This document shows, piece after piece, positions 26,456-34,699 of a stretch of 64,000 nucleotides of DNA. Numbering within the stretch: position 1 is the first letter of the stretch; each line of letters opens with the position of its first letter. The notes beneath the pieces were generated by a model. The model did no database searches, was not told where the DNA came from, and saw only the letters and a list, made by a program, of their open reading frames with translations. Position numbers and translations under genes: made by a program. The DNA comes from CAZGMC01 sp964526565 (GTDB taxonomy: Bacteria > Pseudomonadota > Alphaproteobacteria > DSM-16000 > Inquilinaceae). The DNA lies in the NCBI GenBank assembly GCA_964526565.1, contig CAZGMC010000003.1:30921-94920 (forward strand), given 5' to 3'.

Positions 26456-26647
26456 TCAGGCGGTTGCGATGCAGTCGGCGGGGCAGACCGACACGCATTG
26501 CGGTGCGTCGAACTGGCCCTCGCAGTTGGTGCACTTCTTGGCATTGATGACGTAGTTCTCGCCCTTCATGCCGACGGCGCCGTTGGGGCACTCGAACTCG
26601 CAGGCACCGCACACGGTGCACTGACCGGCATCGATCTTGTAGGCCAT
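26456..26647 (-). CDS. 2[4Fe-4S] ferredoxin of the nif cluster
   Basis: A 63-residue bacterial-type ferredoxin with two cluster motifs: CTVCGACEFECP and, later, CTNCEGQFDAPQCVSVCP, the second with the longer insertion typical of FdxN-type nif ferredoxins. It probably donates electrons for NifB or nitrogenase. It has a strong GGAGG site. It lies 38 bp after nifB and 17 bp before the LRV gene. Confidence 0.92.
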   Translation of the reverse strand: MAYKIDAGQCTVCGACEFECPNGAVGMKGENYVINAKKCTNCEGQFDAPQCVSVCPADCIATA

Positions 26648-26685
26648 GATATCCTCCATCTTCCGGGGGTGGGTCGGTGTAACGG

Positions 26686-28185
26686 TCAGGCCGGCCGGGC
26701 GGACTCCCGGACGGCGCTCCGCCGGTCGCGCAACGCGGCGGCGGCGGCGGTCTCGATGAATGCGCGCGGATAGGCATCGACCGCGGCGATGCCGGCGGCG
26801 GCGAGATCCTTGCGCGGGCGCGGTCCGATCTTCTCGCAGAGCAGCAGCGACACGCCGGACAGCGCCGCGACGGCGGCGTTCAGCCGATCGTCGTCGCCGC
26901 CGCCCTGGCAGTAGCGGTCGGCGCGGCGCAGGCCAACGAGGCGCACGCCGCTGCGGTCCACGGCGTAGACCGGGAACTCGGTGGCGTGGCCGAAGTGCCG
27001 GTTGACCCGGCCGCCGCCGCGCGTGCACACGGCGACCAGCACCGGCTCGTCCGGCCCGTCCACGGCCAGGGCCGCGGCGGCGGCGGCGGCGGCGCGAGCG
27101 CGCTCCTCGCGCTCGGGTGCCACCACCTCGCGGTAGACGCGGCGGGTGTCGGCGGTCTCGGCGACCGGCGCCGGCGCGTCAGCGGCCTCGCCGGTGGCGG
27201 TATCGCAGCCGTCACCCTCGCCAAGCAGGCCGACGGCGTCGGCGCGGCACTGGCGGCAGTGGCTCATCTGCTGGCCGCCGAGCGAGGCACGCAGCGCCTC
27301 CAGCTCCTCCGGGTCCGGCCCGCGCTGGCCGGTCAGGCCGAAATGCGTGCCGTGCGCGGGGTCGGAAATCAGCGGCATGACGTTGTGCAGGAAGGCGCCG
27401 CGGCGCAGCACCTCTTCGTGCACCTCGGCCAGGTGCGCGTCGTTGATGCCAGGGATCATCACCGAGTTGACCTTGACCAGCGTGCCGGCGGCGACCAGCG
27501 CGTCGAGCCCGGCGAGCTGGCGGTCGCGCAGAATCGCCGCCGCGTCCGGCCCGCTGCGGCGCCGGCCGTCGTGGAAGATCCACGGATAGATCTGCGCACC
27601 GATCTCGGGATCGAGCGTGTTGATGGTGATCGTCACGTGCTCGATGCCCAGGGCCGTGATCTCGTCGACGTGGTCGGGCAGGGCCAAGCCGTTGGTCGAC
27701 AGGCACAGCTTGACGTCGGGCAGGTACTCGGCGACCAACCGGCAGGTGTCGAAGGTGCGGCGGTGGTCGTAGATCGCGTCACCGGGCCCGGCGATGCCGA
27801 TCACCGACAGCTGCGGCATGCGCGCCGCCACGGACAAGGCCTTCTCCAGCGCCTGTTCCGGGGTCAGCCGTTCGCTGACGACGCCGGGCCGGCTCTCATT
27901 GGCGCAGTCGTACTTCCGGTTGCAGTAGTGGCACTGGATGTTGCAGGCCGGCGCCACGCCCAGATGCAGGCGGGCGAAGTAGTGGTGCGCCTCCTCGCTG
28001 TAGCAGGGATGGTCCTTGACCCGCTCGGCGACGCCCTTGGCCGCGGCGGGCTTGCCCGTGTTGCTGCTGCTGCTGCTGCCGCAGCCGCCGATGTCCGGCC
28101 GCCCGACCGCGCCTGGGCCGCACCCGGACGGCGCGACGGGACGGCGTCGGGAAATCGTGGACAGGGAAACGATATTGGAGGGCAC
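26686..28185 (-). CDS. nifB: NifB, FeMo-cofactor precursor synthase
   Basis: A 499-residue radical-SAM enzyme that makes NifB-co, the iron-sulfur-carbide core of FeMo-co. The radical-SAM cluster is CNIQCHYC (C-x3-C-x2-C), preceded by HHYFARLHLGVAPA. It continues with VIGIAGPGDAIYD and LCLSTNGLALPDH. The C-terminal third is a NifX-like domain (VNRHFGHATEFPVYAVDRSG). The start is assigned to GTG 28185 because it has AAGGAG seven bases upstream. The frame's ATG at 28245 lies inside the sigma-54 promoter and would be outside the transcript. Short poly-Ser and poly-Ala runs occur. Confidence 0.94.
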   Translation of the reverse strand: MPSNIVSLSTISRRRPVAPSGCGPGAVGRPDIGGCGSSSSSNTGKPAAAKGVAERVKDHPCYSEEAHHYFARLHLGVAPACNIQCHYCNRKYDCANESRPGVVSERLTPEQALEKALSVAARMPQLSVIGIAGPGDAIYDHRRTFDTCRLVAEYLPDVKLCLSTNGLALPDHVDEITALGIEHVTITINTLDPEIGAQIYPWIFHDGRRRSGPDAAAILRDRQLAGLDALVAAGTLVKVNSVMIPGINDAHLAEVHEEVLRRGAFLHNVMPLISDPAHGTHFGLTGQRGPDPEELEALRASLGGQQMSHCRQCRADAVGLLGEGDGCDTATGEAADAPAPVAETADTRRVYREVVAPEREERARAAAAAAAALAVDGPDEPVLVAVCTRGGGRVNRHFGHATEFPVYAVDRSGVRLVGLRRADRYCQGGGDDDRLNAAVAALSGVSLLLCEKIGPRPRKDLAAAGIAAVDAYPRAFIETAAAAALRDRRSAVRESARPA

Positions 28186-28228
28186 CGGCCGTCTCCTTGC
28201 GGCGTGGGAAAAACCTTGGTGCCCGCCA

Positions 28229-28244
28229 AGCAAGGCCGATGCCA
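28229..28244 (-). promoter_or_regulatory. Sigma-54 promoter of nifB
   Basis: On the minus strand TGGCATCGGCCTTGCT fits the -24/-12 pattern TGGCAyr-N4-TTGCw with GG and GC spaced by ten bases. Transcription would start near 28218, giving a leader of about 33 nt before the nifB GTG codon. Confidence 0.75.
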
Positions 28245-28299
28245 TATGCTATGCCATTGATTCACTTTGTTTTCCGGATCCGGGTCGCAGTGCCACGGC

Positions 28300-28334
28300 T
28301 GTTGGCTCTCCGACACCCTGTCGGACAAGCGACA
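28300..28334 (-). promoter_or_regulatory. Two NifA upstream activator sequences
   Basis: TGT-TGGCTCTCCG-ACA (28300-28315) and TGT-CGGACAAGCG-ACA (28319-28334) each match the NifA site TGT-N10-ACA exactly. Their starts are 19 bp apart. They lie about 55-105 bp upstream of the -24 element, the usual place. The distal one ends 2 bp before the thyX stop codon, so the nif promoter region fills the whole gap to thyX. Confidence 0.78.
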
Positions 28335-28336
28335 TG

Positions 28337-29272
28337 TCAGCCGCGGCCGAGCACGCTCATCAGCTCGCGCCACTCGCGCGGCGACAGGCCGCTGCCGGCC
28401 TGTTCCACCGCCTCGCCGGCCAGCAGCCGGCGCACCACGGCCAGCGCCGGCGCCGACAGCGATGCGGCGTGCAGCCGGTAGTCCAGGAAGGCCTCGTGGG
28501 CCAGCGGCACCCAGCGAGCCATGGTCTCCAGCATGACGTCCGCGAAGGCACGGATCTCGTACTGGGCATGGGGATCGGCGCGCAGGCGCAGGAAGTGCAT
28601 CAGGTTGTGCAGGTCTGTCTTCCAGTACCACTGTGTATAGGTATTCAGCGTCAGGTTGATCCGCGCCAGCTCGCGCGCCAGGCCGGGGCGGCCGGGATCG
28701 ACCGTGGCGCCGGCCTCGTCCTCGTTGAGCAGCCATTCGTAGTCGTCGTGGCAGCGCTCGGCGTCGGCGCGCAGCAGGTCGAGCACGCGGGCCGCCTCGG
28801 CGGCACTCAGCGGCTCGCCACGGCCCTGGCGGTTGGCGGTGGACTGGGCGGCAAGCTGGTCCGGCGCCGGCAGGTAGAACTCGCGGTCCAGCACCGAATA
28901 GCGGGCGGAGTACTCGTTGACGTTGGCCGTGCGGTGGCGGATCCACTGACGGGCGACGAAGATCGGCAGTTTGGCGTGGTACTTGATCTCGCACATCTCG
29001 AACGGCGTGGTGTGCCAGTGCCGCATCAGATAGCGGATCAGCCCGCGGTCATCGCGCACCGAGCGGGTGCCGCGGCCGTAGGAGACGCGCGCCGCCTGCA
29101 CCACCGCCGCGTCGTCGCCCATGTAGTCGATCACCCGAACGAAGCCGTGGTCGAGCACCGGCAGCGGCTCGTAGAGGATCTCTTCCAGCGCCGGTACGAC
29201 GGCCCGCCGCGTCGGCCGGCGGTCGGCCTGCAGCCGGTCGATCTCCTCGCGCTGCGCAGGCGTGACGGGCAT
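28337..29272 (-). CDS. thyX: FAD-dependent thymidylate synthase ThyX
   Basis: A 311-residue flavin-dependent enzyme converting dUMP to dTMP. The defining motif RHR-x7-S is present in RQWIRHRTANVNEYSARYS. The dUMP/FAD-binding region NTYTQWYWKTDLHNLMHFLR follows near residue 200. The N-terminal arrangement RVIDYMGDDAAVVQAARVSY is typical. It is monocistronic here, immediately upstream of the nifB regulatory region on the same strand. No thyA is seen in the window. Confidence 0.95.
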   Translation of the reverse strand: MPVTPAQREEIDRLQADRRPTRRAVVPALEEILYEPLPVLDHGFVRVIDYMGDDAAVVQAARVSYGRGTRSVRDDRGLIRYLMRHWHTTPFEMCEIKYHAKLPIFVARQWIRHRTANVNEYSARYSVLDREFYLPAPDQLAAQSTANRQGRGEPLSAAEAARVLDLLRADAERCHDDYEWLLNEDEAGATVDPGRPGLARELARINLTLNTYTQWYWKTDLHNLMHFLRLRADPHAQYEIRAFADVMLETMARWVPLAHEAFLDYRLHAASLSAPALAVVRRLLAGEAVEQAGSGLSPREWRELMSVLGRG

Positions 29273-29387
29273 GAGGTTGGTCCGGAAAGCAGCGGGACGA
29301 TGCAGGGCGGACGGTTACAGACATTATCTTGAGCCTCGCAGCATCCAGATATACATATCCTGAGGCGTATATCAAAGGAGGGTCCGC

Positions 29388-29627
29388 GGGCGGGTCGCGA
29401 AATGGGGCGACAGACTGGCCGTACGCCAGCCGGCTGCGGTGGTTGTGGGTCTGGAGCTGAAGGAGGGCGACGACATCGAGGTCCACGTTGCCGGGCGGCG
29501 CCAGCTCCAGGTATCGCGCACACCCGGTCGCGAAGAGCTTATACAGCGTCTGCGCACCTTCCACCGCCGTCTTCCCGCCGACTTCAAGTTTGATCGGGAC
29601 GAGGCGAATGCCCGGCAGCTTCATTGA
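29388..29627 (+). pseudogene. AbrB/MazE-type antitoxin without a start codon
   Basis: The frame encodes VAKWGDRLAVRQPAAVVVGL followed by ELKEGDDIEVHVAGRRQLQV, the swapped-hairpin AbrB fold of antitoxins paired with PIN toxins. A strong ribosome site (AAAGGAGGG, 29374-29382) lies just upstream. At the expected start position the codon is GGG (29388-29390), and no ATG, GTG or TTG occurs between the upstream in-frame stop (29361) and GTG 29439. Starting at GTG 29439 would remove the first DNA-binding strand. I read this as a decayed gene. Confidence 0.6.
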
Positions 29628-29763
29628 TGCCAACGTTTTGCTGTATCTCGCGTCGGCGGATCCGGCGAAGACGGATCGGGCCGAGCGCATTCTGGCCGAG
29701 GGCGGCATCATCAGCGTGCAGGTCCTGAACGAGATCGCCAATCCATTCGGCCGATCGCATTGA
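29608..29763 (+). pseudogene. Truncated PIN-domain toxin (VapC-like)
   Basis: It starts MPGSFIDANVLLYLASADPA, with the first catalytic Asp of a PIN nuclease. It continues to VQVLNEIAN, where VapC proteins normally have the conserved Glu, and then diverges and stops after 51 residues; normal length is about 130. The two later acidic residues are missing. It overlaps the antitoxin remnant by 20 bp, the usual toxin-antitoxin arrangement. Confidence 0.7.
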
Positions 29764-30045
29764 ACCTCGAACCGCGATTGAAAGGGTCCTTTTCTTCCTG
29801 AAAGGGAGCGGCACGCCTGGACAGCAGGTTTACTGAGCGCTATCGGACGTTTTCGGGCGATACCTTTGCATAGGCGCCAAAGCGAACAGCGCGCTCCCGC
29901 GCCCGCCCCATCTTTGTCACGATGCGGATGCACATGCTTGCCCATGGCCGACTGCCGGAACCGGATTGCCCACCGGCATGGTCACGGGGCACAGTGTGCC
30001 AGGGTTGCCGCCGTCGTGCGGCTTTCGCCGAAGGACATTTTGATC
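29764..30045. other. Non-coding stretch after the decayed toxin
   Basis: About 280 bp with no credible gene on either strand. Codon-like bias is lost and no toxin remnant can be followed past 29763. No regulatory site was recognised. Confidence 0.4.
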
Positions 30046-30324
30046 ATGTCTTTCAAGCCGTTCAAGGATGCGGCCGCCGCCGTTGCCGTCGTGACGGTGA
30101 CACTTGCCGCCGCCATGGCCACAGCCCAGCCGGCGCCGCTCGACATCGTCGCCGCCGCCGTGCGCGACCGCGGCCATCCCTGCGACGAGCCCCGCACCGT
30201 CCGCCGCGAGGACGGCCCACCGCTGACCGAGGTGTGGCTGCTGACCTGCGACGACGGCCGCCACTACCGCGTCGTGTTCAGCACCACGGACCACACCGAT
30301 TACCGCGTCGAGCCGGTGGATTGA
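30046..30324 (+). CDS. Small exported hypothetical protein
   Basis: A 92-residue protein with a signal peptide (residues 1-28, MSFKPFKDAAAAVAVVTVTL then AAAMATAQ). The mature part of about 64 residues holds two cysteines (HPCDEPRTVRR and WLLTCDDGRHYRVVFS), a possible disulfide. The ATG has AAGGAC nine bases upstream. It resembles small periplasmic proteins of unknown role in related bacteria; no family name can be given. Confidence 0.65.
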   Translation: MSFKPFKDAAAAVAVVTVTLAAAMATAQPAPLDIVAAAVRDRGHPCDEPRTVRREDGPPLTEVWLLTCDDGRHYRVVFSTTDHTDYRVEPVD

Positions 30325-30414
30325 CCAAGGCCGCGGCCGGCCGGTTGTCGGCCAGCGCTTTCATTGCGCGCCGGCTCTCAATGCACTACCTTATAGGGTG
30401 ACGAAGGGGCCGGG

Positions 30415-30990
30415 ATGCGGGTCATGTCCGAACACGTAACGCTCGACGAGGTTTGGCGACTGTTCAAGGAAACGGACGCCAGGTTTCAGCAGACAGATGC
30501 CAAGTTCAATGAAACCGCTGCCAGGCTCCGCGAACTGCAGGAGACGGTGGCTCGCACGAGCCGGAATGTCGACGCGATCACCGACAAGTGGGGCCGCTTC
30601 GTCGAGGGGATCGTGGCGCCGGCGGCGAAGTCCATCTTCCGGAAGCGCGGCATCCCGGTGCATGAGGTGGCACCGCGCGTCGAGGGGGAACGGGACGGCA
30701 TCGCCATGGAGATCGATCTGCTCGTCACCAATGATGACGCTGTCGTGGCGATCGAGGTCAAGAGCACCGTACGCGTCGCCGACGTTGACGAACACCTGTA
30801 CCGCCTCGCCAATTTCAAGAAGGTTTTTATCCGCTACGGCGATGCCCGCGTCTACGGCGCCATCGCCGGGATCGACCTGCCGCCGGACGTGGCCAGGTAC
30901 GCCTACCGCAAGGGCCTGTTCGTCCTGGCCCAGAGCGGCGAGACCATGATCATCCTCAACGACGACGGGTTCGTGCCCAGGGCGTGGTGA
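30415..30990 (+). CDS. Coiled-coil plus PD-(D/E)XK-like nuclease-fold protein
   Basis: A 191-residue protein. Residues 10-60 form a coiled coil with a repeated FxxTDA/KF pattern (ARFQQTDAKFNETAARLREL). The C-terminal domain has the restriction-endonuclease-like signature AMEIDLLVTNDDAVVAIEVK followed by ST, that is D...E-x-K. Similar proteins (DUF3782 type) are common, often in several copies, in cyanobacteria and alphaproteobacteria, without known function. ATG 30424 is an alternative start. It stands alone. Confidence 0.75.
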   Translation: MRVMSEHVTLDEVWRLFKETDARFQQTDAKFNETAARLRELQETVARTSRNVDAITDKWGRFVEGIVAPAAKSIFRKRGIPVHEVAPRVEGERDGIAMEIDLLVTNDDAVVAIEVKSTVRVADVDEHLYRLANFKKVFIRYGDARVYGAIAGIDLPPDVARYAYRKGLFVLAQSGETMIILNDDGFVPRAW

Positions 30991-31053
30991 GGCCGGGCGG
31001 CGCAGCACCGGCCGTTTGCACCGCGGGCCCGCGCGCCGTAAGATCCCACCGCC

Positions 31054-31917
31054 ATGACCAGCCCGGCCCCGCCAATGCCCCCCTCGCCCCGCCCGAGCGT
31101 GACCGGCCCGAGCGTGACCGGCCCGAGCGTAACCGGCCCGCGCGCCGTCGGCGCCGTCAACTGGATCGGTCTGTGGACGCTCTACCGCAAGGAGGTCGAG
31201 CGGTTCCTCAAGGTGTTCATGCAGACCATCGCCGCGCCGGTGGTGACGGCGCTGCTGTTCTTCGCCGTGTTCTCGCTGGCGCTGGGCGGGATCGTGCGCA
31301 TGGCCGGCACGGTGCCGTTCCTGGAGTTCCTGGCGCCGGGGCTGACCATGATGGTCATGGTCCAGAACGCCTTCGCCAACACCTCGTCCTCGGTGCTGAT
31401 CGCCAAGGTCCAGGGCAACATCGTCGACGTGCTGATGCCGCCGCTGTCGGCCACCGAGCTGGCGGTCGGCTGGGTCGGCGGCGGCATCACCCGCGGATTG
31501 ATGGTCGGTGCCGCCACATTCCTGGCCATCCGGCTGTTCGTGCCGGTCGGTCTGCACGACCCGCTGTTCGTCCTGTTCCACGCCGTGGCGGCGAGCATGC
31601 TGCTGGCGCTGATCGGCGTGATCGGCGGCATCTGGGCGGACAAGTTCGACCACGTCGCCGCCGTCACCAACTTCGTCGTGACGCCGCTGGCGTTCCTGTC
31701 GGGCACCTTCTACACGATCGACCGGCTGCCGGAAGAGTGGCAGGTCATCGCCCATTTCAACCCGTTCTTCTACATGATTGACGGCTTCCGCTACGGTTTC
31801 ATCGGCCAGAGCGACGGCACGCTGGGCATCGGCTTGGTGGTCATGACCGCGGTCAACGTCGCCCTGTGGTGGCTGGTGCTGCGCATGCTCGCCACCGGCT
31901 ACAAGCTGAAGGCGTAA
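31054..31917 (+). CDS. ABC-2 type transporter permease (first of a pair)
   Basis: A 287-residue permease with about six membrane helices of the ABC-2 family (polysaccharide, drug or lipid export). Core motif GNIVDVLMPPLSATELAVGW, then DKFDHVAAVTNFVVTPLAFL and SGTFYTIDRLPEEWQVIAHF, is typical. The N-terminal cytoplasmic tail is lengthened by three copies of SVTGP, encoded by a 15-bp tandem repeat (31096-31140). It is followed 6 bp later by a second permease of the same family. No ATPase gene is adjacent. Confidence 0.85.
   Translation: MTSPAPPMPPSPRPSVTGPSVTGPSVTGPRAVGAVNWIGLWTLYRKEVERFLKVFMQTIAAPVVTALLFFAVFSLALGGIVRMAGTVPFLEFLAPGLTMMVMVQNAFANTSSSVLIAKVQGNIVDVLMPPLSATELAVGWVGGGITRGLMVGAATFLAIRLFVPVGLHDPLFVLFHAVAASMLLALIGVIGGIWADKFDHVAAVTNFVVTPLAFLSGTFYTIDRLPEEWQVIAHFNPFFYMIDGFRYGFIGQSDGTLGIGLVVMTAVNVALWWLVLRMLATGYKLKA
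31096..31140. repeat. 15-bp in-frame tandem repeat in a permease N-terminus
   Basis: The unit AGCGTGACCGGCCCG is present three times (the last copy has one change, GTA for GTG), coding for repeated SVTGP at residues 15-29. Confidence 0.92.
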
Positions 31918-31923
31918 GGGCCC

Positions 31924-32781
31924 GTGCCGCCGGACGCCGCCGCCCCCCGAACGCCGCCGGCCGGCCGCCCCGGCGCCACGCTGGTCGCTGCGCCGCGCCC
32001 GCCGCGCGCGCTGGAGCCGGTGCACTGGCGGGGCATGACCACACTGATCCGCCGCGAGCTGGCCCGCCACCTGCGCTTCTGGCCGGAGAGCGTGGCCGGG
32101 CCGGCGGTGTCGATGCTGCTCTATCTGCTGGTGTTCGCCGTGGCACTGGGGCCGGCGCGCGGCACGGCCGAGGGCGCAGCGGTGCTCACCTTCATCGCGC
32201 CGGGGCTGGTGCTGTTCTCGATCATGATGCAGAGTGGCGAGTCGATCACCTTCTCGCTGATCTTCGACAAGCTGGAGGGCATGATCGCCGACGTCCTGGC
32301 GGCACCGCTGACGCCGTCGGAGCTGACCGCCGCCTACGCCACTGCCGGCGTGCTGGCCGGCCTGGTCACCGGTGCGCCGGTGCTGCTGGCCCTGGCGCCG
32401 GTGCTGGGGATCGTGCCGGAACGGCCGCTGCTGGCGCTGCTGGTGGCCGTGCTCGGCGCCCTGATGATGGCGCTGTTCGGGGTGCTGGCCGGGCTTTGGG
32501 CGCGCAAGTGGGACCATGTCGCGGCGATCTACGGCTTCGGCGTGCTGCCGGTGGCGTTCCTGTCCGGACTGTTCGCCCCGGTGGCCGGGTTGCCGCCGCC
32601 GCTGGCCGCCGCCGTCCAGGCGACGCCGCTGTTCTACGCCCTGGACGCGTTCCGCGGCGCGGTGACCGGCGAGCACGCCGTGCCCCTGGGCCGCAGCCTT
32701 GCCGTGCTGATGATGGCCGCGGCGCTCCTCTGGCTGGCGTGCGACCGCCTGGTCCGCCGCGGCTACAGGTTGAAGGCATAG
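31924..32781 (+). CDS. ABC-2 type transporter permease (second of a pair)
   Basis: A 285-residue ABC-2 permease with about six helices and a GTG start. It shares the plan of its neighbour: KLEGMIADVLAAPLTPSELT, RKWDHVAAIYGFGVLPVAFL and FYALDAFRGAVTGEH correspond to segments of the upstream gene, and both end in a YxLKA terminus. The pair therefore looks like a diverged tandem duplication that could form a heterodimer. The first 35 residues are Pro/Ala/Arg-rich. The ATP-binding subunit must be encoded elsewhere. Confidence 0.83.
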   Translation: MPPDAAAPRTPPAGRPGATLVAAPRPPRALEPVHWRGMTTLIRRELARHLRFWPESVAGPAVSMLLYLLVFAVALGPARGTAEGAAVLTFIAPGLVLFSIMMQSGESITFSLIFDKLEGMIADVLAAPLTPSELTAAYATAGVLAGLVTGAPVLLALAPVLGIVPERPLLALLVAVLGALMMALFGVLAGLWARKWDHVAAIYGFGVLPVAFLSGLFAPVAGLPPPLAAAVQATPLFYALDAFRGAVTGEHAVPLGRSLAVLMMAAALLWLACDRLVRRGYRLKA

Positions 32782-32850
32782 CCGTGGCGCCTGAGACCGT
32801 CAACGCCATCGGCCAATGATGATCATTCCTGGTACATGCCGGCCGGCTAC

Positions 32851-34296
32851 TCAGTACGCATTCTTGTGGAAAAACGTGAACAGGGTCATGAACAGGATTT
32901 TGGCATCGAACAGGATCGACCAGTTGTCCACATAGAACAAGTCGCATTTTATTCGATTGGCCATGTCCTCGACCGTCTCGGTCCTGCCGCGCCAGCCATT
33001 GACCTGGGCCCACCCGGTGATGCCCGGCTTGACCCGGTGGCGGGCCAGATAATCGTCGACGAGATTGCCGTAATACTCGTTATGCTCCACGGCATGCGGC
33101 CGCGGCCCGACCAGCGACATGTCGCCGCGCAGGACATTGATGAGCTGTGGCAGTTCGTCCAGGTTCGACTTGCGAAGAAAGCGGCCGACGGGTGTGACGC
33201 GCGGATCGTTCCGGGTGGCCTGGGGCACGCCGATCTCGGTCCCGTCCGACCGGTACATGGACCGGAACTTCCACACCTCGAATGGAATGTTGCCGAACCC
33301 GTTCCGCACCTGCCGGAAGATCACCGGACCGGGTGAGCTCAAGCGCACGGCGGCCACAATGATCGCCATGACCGGGGCCAGGAAAATCAGCAACAGGCCG
33401 GCAATGACGATGTCCTCGAGTCTCTTGAGCGCCACTTCCGCATCGCTGAACGGCCGGCGTATGATATTCACGGCCGGGATGCCGCAGATCGACCGCAGCG
33501 GCCGGTCGCACATCTCGTCGTTGTAGCCGTTTGTCACGAGGTCGATATCGACGCAGGCGTGCCGCAAGGGCGCCAGAATGCTTGACCACAGGGCCGCTTC
33601 GTCCTTGCCCGTGGCGACAAGAATACGCTCGATTCCCAGAAACCCGGCCCGCGCCGCCAGTCCTTCCACCGAATTGACGACATGAACGCCTCCCGCCACC
33701 GACGGCGGCGGCTTGTCGCCGATGACACACACGGCGCGCAATGCGAGCCGTGTTGTGGACGACGCCCGCACCCGGTCGATGAGGCGCTGCAGGTCCGTAA
33801 ACTCCGCCGACGCAACAATGGCCAGTCCCTCGGCCAGCGCCCCCTGGCGCGCCGCCCGCTGCACAAGTGCCCCCATCAGGGCGCGCCAACCGGTGATGGC
33901 CGCGGCACCGATCAGGAACCAGTATCCGACCCAAAGCCTTGAATGATCGTCGCCCGTTTTTGTTGCAAAGACCAGAGCTGTTGTCACCAGCAATGTCGCG
34001 CCCCAGGCGGTCAGGGTCTTTTTCACGATGCGGTAGGGGCGCATCAGGCGCTCTAGATGGTAGACCCCGAACAGGTTAAACACAATCATCGTGGTCAGAA
34101 GCCCGACGCTTATGGTCATCCCGTCGCTCGGCGAGAGCCACAGTGTGCCAAAGCGCAGGTGGTAGGCGATCAGTCCAGCCGCCAGAATGACGACAAAATC
34201 TCCTAAACCGACAATCGGCGAGATGAGTTCAGGTGATCCGAAAAGCGCTCTGGATCGGGTGCGACGTTTGCCAATCGGGACCTCTACGACCGCCAT
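32851..34296 (-). CDS. Undecaprenyl-phosphate sugar phosphotransferase
   Basis: A 481-residue initiating enzyme of exopolysaccharide synthesis (WcaJ/HfsE type), which transfers sugar-1-phosphate to the lipid carrier. Four to five N-terminal helices are followed by a CoA-binding-like region and a C-terminal catalytic domain. The catalytic domain has FRQVRNGFGNIPFEVWKFRS, SNLDELPQLINVLRGDMSLV and GPRPHAVEHN, and RVKPGITGWAQVNGWRGRTE. It converges with the ABC permeases. A long 400-bp AT-rich leader follows on its 5' side. Confidence 0.92.
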   Translation of the reverse strand: MAVVEVPIGKRRTRSRALFGSPELISPIVGLGDFVVILAAGLIAYHLRFGTLWLSPSDGMTISVGLLTTMIVFNLFGVYHLERLMRPYRIVKKTLTAWGATLLVTTALVFATKTGDDHSRLWVGYWFLIGAAAITGWRALMGALVQRAARQGALAEGLAIVASAEFTDLQRLIDRVRASSTTRLALRAVCVIGDKPPPSVAGGVHVVNSVEGLAARAGFLGIERILVATGKDEAALWSSILAPLRHACVDIDLVTNGYNDEMCDRPLRSICGIPAVNIIRRPFSDAEVALKRLEDIVIAGLLLIFLAPVMAIIVAAVRLSSPGPVIFRQVRNGFGNIPFEVWKFRSMYRSDGTEIGVPQATRNDPRVTPVGRFLRKSNLDELPQLINVLRGDMSLVGPRPHAVEHNEYYGNLVDDYLARHRVKPGITGWAQVNGWRGRTETVEDMANRIKCDLFYVDNWSILFDAKILFMTLFTFFHKNAY

Positions 34297-34699
34297 CTCT
34301 TAACCTTTTTCCGCCATGATGACCGGGTTATGTCAAGCAACCTTCATGCCAGAGAAACACGCGTCGAGTTATCAATGAGTTATCAATTCCTGTTCTCATC
34401 TGTGTAAAAATTCTCAACGCACGGTCTGCGTTCTGCTGACAAACTGAAAGTCAAGAAAGGCCCGGCGCTGGCTGCGGCTGCACTTTTATTCACGTCGCGC
34501 CTTTACTGCATCAACTGTTTTCATACCATTATATGCCCGAAATCGTGACGGCGCGATCCGCATTACACCTTTATGAATTGCCGGCGCCCTCAAGTCTCCC
34601 AATGCCACAAATGGTTTTCGAGCACGTTGATGCTTGAAGGACATGCGCAAAGGGCCGCGAACGACAGTGCGTTTCGTTTCGTCCGCGGCCCCGTTCGGG
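34297..34699. other. AT-rich intergenic region with sugar-operon terminator
   Basis: About 400 bp without a gene. It contains the promoter region of the phosphotransferase gene, with clearly lower GC than the surroundings, and on its right side the terminator of the sugar operon (34652-34691). No specific regulator site is recognised. Confidence 0.5.
34652..34691 (-). terminator. Terminator of the rfbF/fusion-protein operon
   Basis: GGGCCGCG-A-ACGA pairs with TCGT-C-CGCGGCCC (12 of 13 positions) around a 14-base loop. On the minus strand it is followed by TTTGCG. It begins 8 bp beyond the stop of the fusion gene. Confidence 0.65.

Noticed and set aside
28186..28245. ATG at 28245 as the nifB start
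   Set aside because: It lies within the sigma-54 promoter and upstream of the predicted transcript start; GTG 28185 has a good ribosome site.
29439..29627. Functional antitoxin starting at GTG 29439
   Set aside because: This start would cut the first strand of the AbrB fold and has no ribosome site, while the preserved ribosome site lies before the GGG codon at 29388; pseudogene preferred.
34297..34699. Possible tRNA or small RNA in the AT-rich sugar-operon gap
   Set aside because: No cloverleaf, anticodon arm or CCA end could be found; only the operon terminator is supported.
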